This document shows positions 5,728 to 8,925 of a stretch of 8,925 bases of DNA, in pieces. The notes under the pieces were generated by a model. That model was not told where the DNA came from. It saw nothing but the letters and a program-made list of their open reading frames with translations, and searched no databases. The stretch comes from Desulfobacteraceae bacterium. GTDB taxonomy: Bacteria; Desulfobacterota; Desulfobacteria; Desulfobacterales; Desulfobacteraceae. The DNA lies in the NCBI GenBank assembly GCA_024225895.1, contig JAAEMC010000919.1, positions 1 through 8,925 on the forward strand. Direction: 5' to 3'. A program made the translations under genes and the position numbers. Position 1 is the stretch's first letter. Each line of letters opens with the position of its first letter.

Positions 5728-8700
5728 TTAAAACAATTCAAGCTGCTGTTCATTATGTCTTTTGGTTTCTCTTTTATATTCAGGTTTTTCTAAAGTCTTG
5801 AGTTTTTCCTCAATATCATCAATAAAAAAGGACCGTTTCCGCATAATATTTTTGCCATATATGCTTCTTTTACCGGCATAAGTCAAACACAGAATATCTT
5901 TGGCCCGCGTCATGGCAACATAAAAAAGCCGGCGTTCCTCTTCAAGATCTTCACAGGCCTCACCATTTCTGGCATAGGGGATCAATCCCTCTTCACAACC
6001 GGCAACAAAGACTACGGGGAACTCAAGCCCCTTGGCGGCATGGATGGTCATCATAGAGACTTTTTCAACCCTTTGGTCAATATTATCCGGATCCTGATTC
6101 AGGGAGATGGCATCCAGAAAACCCGAAATATTGGCGCCTTGTGTTTCAGCCAACGAAATGAGTTTATCATATGCATAAACGGATTTCTCACTACTTTGAA
6201 TCAGCTTGCCTATCCCCGACGTCTCGGCAAGGATTTCAAGAATAAATTTTATATCCCGTTCTCTGATCTTGTTTTGAATTTCTAAAAGATTTTGACACAC
6301 TGTCATCAATTTCACGTTAATATTATTTCTGATTTCAGGCACACCATTCTCAGCTATTTTTTTTAAGAATTTAGGATCCGCACCGTTTCTTTCTTTTGCA
6401 AATAGTAAAAATATAGCTTTACTGCGTTTGCCCATGCCTACCTTAAAATGGTCAAAAACAATCAAAAAATCAAAAAGATTTGCTTTTAAACATAATATTT
6501 TTACCAAAGACAATAGCTGCCGGATGCCTTGTTCGAGGAAGATGCCGCGTCTATCAGCCATCTGAAAGGGGATTCCCTCTTTTTCAAAAACCTTTGAGAA
6601 AATGTCTCCTTGTTTTTTGGTACGAAAAAGGATGGCAAAATCTGCAAAAGAGAACTCTTTTTGTTGTTCCAGGTCTATCTTATTGGCATCCATGGAGAAA
6701 AAAGAAATACCGCCCACAAGATTTTCAATCATTTTGCCAATGGCAACGGCTTCCGCTTTATCAGAGCCTGTCTGCTTGATGATCAATTTTTTGGCACCTT
6801 GTATGTCTGAATAAATCTTTTGCTTATCCTTCTCGCTATCCGGCTTTGATATCATTTGAAAAGATGCATCCAGAATGGTTTGAGTTGACCTGTAATTTTG
6901 GGTTAAAATGATCTTCTCACAATCCGGGTAATCTTGTGCAAAGCGTTTAAAATATTTATTATCAGAGCCCCTGAAGCCATAGATGGATTGGTCCGGATCA
7001 CCAATGACGGCAATATAGCTTTGCAAAGATATCAATTTGGCAAGTTCATACTGGCCTTTGTTCAAATCCTGATATTCATCAATAAAAATATGCTGGAATC
7101 TTTTTTGAACCTTTTGGAGCATTTGCCCATCTGTATTCAATGCTTCCAATACCATAAAAATCAGATCTTCAAAATCTACCACTTTCTGATATTCGCAAAG
7201 CGTTTGGTAGGCCTGATAAATTTCTTTAAATTCATCTGGGTTCTGTTCTCCCAAGAGGTGTGCCAAATCATCCTGGGGACCAAGCAAATTTTGTTTACAA
7301 ATGGATATCATCCCATCAATCTTCTTTGGTGAAACTTGTTTGAAGCCAGCAGCCTGGCCTATGAATTCACGCCTTAAGTCGTCATCTGCAATACACCTGT
7401 CAAAATTTTTATATTCTTTTAAAAGCATCAGGCAAAAGGAATGAAAAGTGGCTGAAAGAACTGTTCCAGATGCTTTTGGAATGTATTTTATAATTCTTTC
7501 CCCTATCTGTGCTGCCGCTTTATTGGTGAAGGTCAATGCCAGAATATTTTTTGGGTCTTTCTTTTCTTTTGAGACAAGATGGGCAATCTTTGCAGTCAGG
7601 GTTCTTGTTTTCCCCGTACCAGGCCCGGCCTCAATAAGCAAAGCACTGGCATTGGATTCAACTGCTTTTTTCTGCTCGCAATTCAGGCTGGAAAGCAGAT
7701 CGTGATTTTCCGGCAATGGGATTTTAACAACTTTGTTTTCCAATGGCTTGGGGGAGTTCGGTTCAAGGGAAAGAATCTTATTTTTTGATGCGTTACTCTT
7801 TTTTTTCTTTGCCGGCAACGTGAACAAGAGATTCTTTTCACCCTTAAGGGCTTCTTTTTCTTTGCGGGAGAAAATATTAACTGTTCCAAATTCACCGTCA
7901 AATCCCGGATCAATTTTAATCTTACCTTTGCGCATCTTTGCTACGGCTTCCGAAAGCAAAGGAACCTTGGCGGTATCGATTTCTTCATAGGTCCGATCCA
8001 CAAGAATTTCAAGTTCGGGCCCCAGTGCGTCTACGGCTTTATCATAATATGACATCACTTTTTTGGTCTTGGGACCGACTTCAAATATTTCAGATAAGAT
8101 ATCTGTTAATGGAATAATGCTTTGATATCCATGTCTTTTTTCAGGCAGATATCCTTCGGGTCTTGTGGCAAGTTCCTGAACCCTGTTTAAAACTCCATAG
8201 ACCACCTTTTTCCCACACACAGGACAAATGCCACCGATTTTCTGGGTAACCGCCGGATTAAGCCGAACATTGCACTTTCTATGACCGTCATAATGGTATT
8301 TTCCCTGGTGGGGATACATATCATAGGTGCCTAAATATCTTTCAAGATCATTTTTTTCCAGGGCTTTTCGAATGTTTCCAAAACCCATCTTGCAATTGAA
8401 AATTGATGCATTTCTGCCAAGATAACCGGGAGAGTGGGCATCAGAATTAGAAATCAGGCGGATATCATCCAATTGTTTTATCCGCCAATTCATTGGCGGA
8501 TCAGAAGACAAACCTGTTTCAACAGCAAAAATATGGGGAGTCAAATCTTCAAAACATTCTTCCATGGAATCAAAACCGGATTTCGACCCGAATAAAGAAA
8601 ACCACGGGGTCCATATGTGGGCAGGGACAAAAAAACCCCTGTCATCTATTTCAAGCATAATTTCCAAAAGGTCTCTTGCGTCCAAACCAAGGATAGGACG

Positions 8701-8925
8701 ACCATCAGACCTGATATTCCCGATTTTATCCAGCTTTATATTGAATTTTTTAACACTCTCCAATCCAGGAAAATAAATCAGGTTGTGATTTTTCCTGACC
8801 TTCCCGTTCTTTTTGTAAATATTGCTGATTTCTGTCTGGAGTATAAACCGGACCGGCCTTCTGCATTTTTCAGGGACCTTTTGATCAATCTTTGAAGAAA
8901 TCTCTTTTTTCAGAGCAAAGAGCCC
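5728..8925 (-). CDS. EndoQ-like PHP endonuclease fused to UvrD/Rep-family helicase, 5' end outside window
   Basis: The frame is open from the right edge to a TAA at 5728-5730: 1065 residues are visible and perhaps 50-70 are missing. Residues are counted from the first in-window codon (8925). Residues 1 to about 355 match endonuclease Q (PHP fold): TEIS (31-34), HNLIYFPG (47-54), KLDKIGNIRSDGRPILGLD (64-82), AHIWTPW (102-108), SNSDAH (160-165, metal ligands Asp162 and His164) and a zinc site with Cys218, Cys234 and Cys237. Known EndoQ cuts 5' of deaminated bases and abasic sites. The N-terminal HxH motif is off the edge. A Lys/Ser/Pro-rich linker (about 365-405) leads to a complete SF1A helicase: Walker A AGPGTGKT (433-440), ALTFTNKAA (463-471), IDEYQD (615-620), GDPDQSIYGFRGS (642-654), QNYRST (676-681), TIHAAKGLEF (960-969) and EEERRLFYVAMTRAK (995-1009). 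No RecB-type nuclease follows. The protein ends in QLELF. The helicase should translocate 3' to 5' like PcrA/UvrD. A TTG at 8763 is not the start, because homology continues upstream. Confidence 0.93.
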   Translation of the reverse strand, partial: GLFALKKEISSKIDQKVPEKCRRPVRFILQTEISNIYKKNGKVRKNHNLIYFPGLESVKKFNIKLDKIGNIRSDGRPILGLDARDLLEIMLEIDDRGFFVPAHIWTPWFSLFGSKSGFDSMEECFEDLTPHIFAVETGLSSDPPMNWRIKQLDDIRLISNSDAHSPGYLGRNASIFNCKMGFGNIRKALEKNDLERYLGTYDMYPHQGKYHYDGHRKCNVRLNPAVTQKIGGICPVCGKKVVYGVLNRVQELATRPEGYLPEKRHGYQSIIPLTDILSEIFEVGPKTKKVMSYYDKAVDALGPELEILVDRTYEEIDTAKVPLLSEAVAKMRKGKIKIDPGFDGEFGTVNIFSRKEKEALKGEKNLLFTLPAKKKKSNASKNKILSLEPNSPKPLENKVVKIPLPENHDLLSSLNCEQKKAVESNASALLIEAGPGTGKTRTLTAKIAHLVSKEKKDPKNILALTFTNKAAAQIGERIIKYIPKASGTVLSATFHSFCLMLLKEYKNFDRCIADDDLRREFIGQAAGFKQVSPKKIDGMISICKQNLLGPQDDLAHLLGEQNPDEFKEIYQAYQTLCEYQKVVDFEDLIFMVLEALNTDGQMLQKVQKRFQHIFIDEYQDLNKGQYELAKLISLQSYIAVIGDPDQSIYGFRGSDNKYFKRFAQDYPDCEKIILTQNYRSTQTILDASFQMISKPDSEKDKQKIYSDIQGAKKLIIKQTGSDKAEAVAIGKMIENLVGGISFFSMDANKIDLEQQKEFSFADFAILFRTKKQGDIFSKVFEKEGIPFQMADRRGIFLEQGIRQLLSLVKILCLKANLFDFLIVFDHFKVGMGKRSKAIFLLFAKERNGADPKFLKKIAENGVPEIRNNINVKLMTVCQNLLEIQNKIRERDIKFILEILAETSGIGKLIQSSEKSVYAYDKLISLAETQGANISGFLDAISLNQDPDNIDQRVEKVSMMTIHAAKGLEFPVVFVAGCEEGLIPYARNGEACEDLEEERRLFYVAMTRAKDILCLTYAGKRSIYGKNIMRKRSFFIDDIEEKLKTLEKPEYKRETKRHNEQQLELF
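5731..5745 (-). other. C-terminal beta-clamp-binding motif (QLELF) in the EndoQ-UvrD protein
   Basis: The last five codons before the stop encode Gln-Leu-Glu-Leu-Phe, which fits the bacterial sliding-clamp (DnaN) consensus QL(S/D/E)LF. It follows a polar, basic and probably disordered tail (KRETKRHNEQ), the usual setting for such peptides. The motif is seen directly; the binding is inferred. Confidence 0.7.

Noticed and set aside
6934..7332. 132-codon open frame on the plus strand inside the helicase gene
   Set aside because: It is antisense to a clearly conserved helicase region (IDEYQD and GDPDQ motifs), has no ribosome site or family resemblance, and its composition is that of a shadow frame.
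8761..8763. TTG codon as the start of the large helicase gene
   Set aside because: The frame stays open to the window edge, and the upstream residues (TEISNIYKKNGKVRKNHNLIYFPG region) match the EndoQ family, so the true start lies beyond 8925.
5728..8925. Anti-phage helicase-nuclease system
   Set aside because: The nuclease half matches the EndoQ repair family and the helicase is UvrD/PcrA-like. No defence partners, mobile genes or phage remnants lie nearby, so a repair role is the simpler reading.

Overview
The window looks like chromosomal DNA of an AT-rich (about 40% G+C by eye) Gram-negative bacterium. The best fit is a sulfate-reducing Desulfobacterota lineage, such as a Desulfobacteraceae-type genome. 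This rests on the general look of the proteins: a long DapA-like protein, a YkgJ-type cysteine-cluster protein, a small DUF4124/SLT transglycosylase and an EndoQ-UvrD fusion. No marker gene fixes the taxon. There is no rRNA, tRNA, CRISPR array, insertion sequence or phage gene, and the genes are intact apart from two that run off the window edges.

Layout from left to right. (1) Positions 1-1465, minus strand: a two-gene unit of a TPR-repeat protein followed, 7 bases later, by an unrecognised protein cut by the left edge. A near-consensus sigma70-type promoter (1522-1550) drives it. (2) 1649-2683, plus strand: a DapA/N-acetylneuraminate-lyase superfamily aldolase with all recognisable DapA catalytic residues and an extra C-terminal tail. 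It is followed by a bidirectional rho-independent hairpin (2701-2740) that also ends the convergent next gene. (3) 2762-3562, minus strand: a YkgJ-family cysteine-cluster protein with its own near-consensus promoter (3609-3638). (4) 3834-4706, plus strand: galU, UTP-glucose-1-phosphate uridylyltransferase, meeting the next gene tail to tail with an 8-base gap. (5) 8925-4715, minus strand: a probable operon running leftwards, made of a very large EndoQ-UvrD fusion (5' end outside the window), a small unrecognised protein and a secreted lytic transglycosylase.

The most notable gene is the fusion. Its N-terminal part matches endonuclease Q (a PHP-fold nuclease with a Cys zinc site that, in characterised members, cuts 5' of deaminated bases and abasic sites). 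It is joined by a lysine-rich linker to a complete superfamily 1A UvrD/Rep/PcrA-type helicase. The protein ends exactly in QLELF, a textbook bacterial beta-clamp-binding pentapeptide. One polypeptide may therefore combine damage incision, strand unwinding and tethering to the replication clamp. The remaining genes are mostly housekeeping (sugar-nucleotide supply, cell-wall turnover, a lysine-pathway-like aldolase) or unknown, and nothing suggests that they act together as one system.
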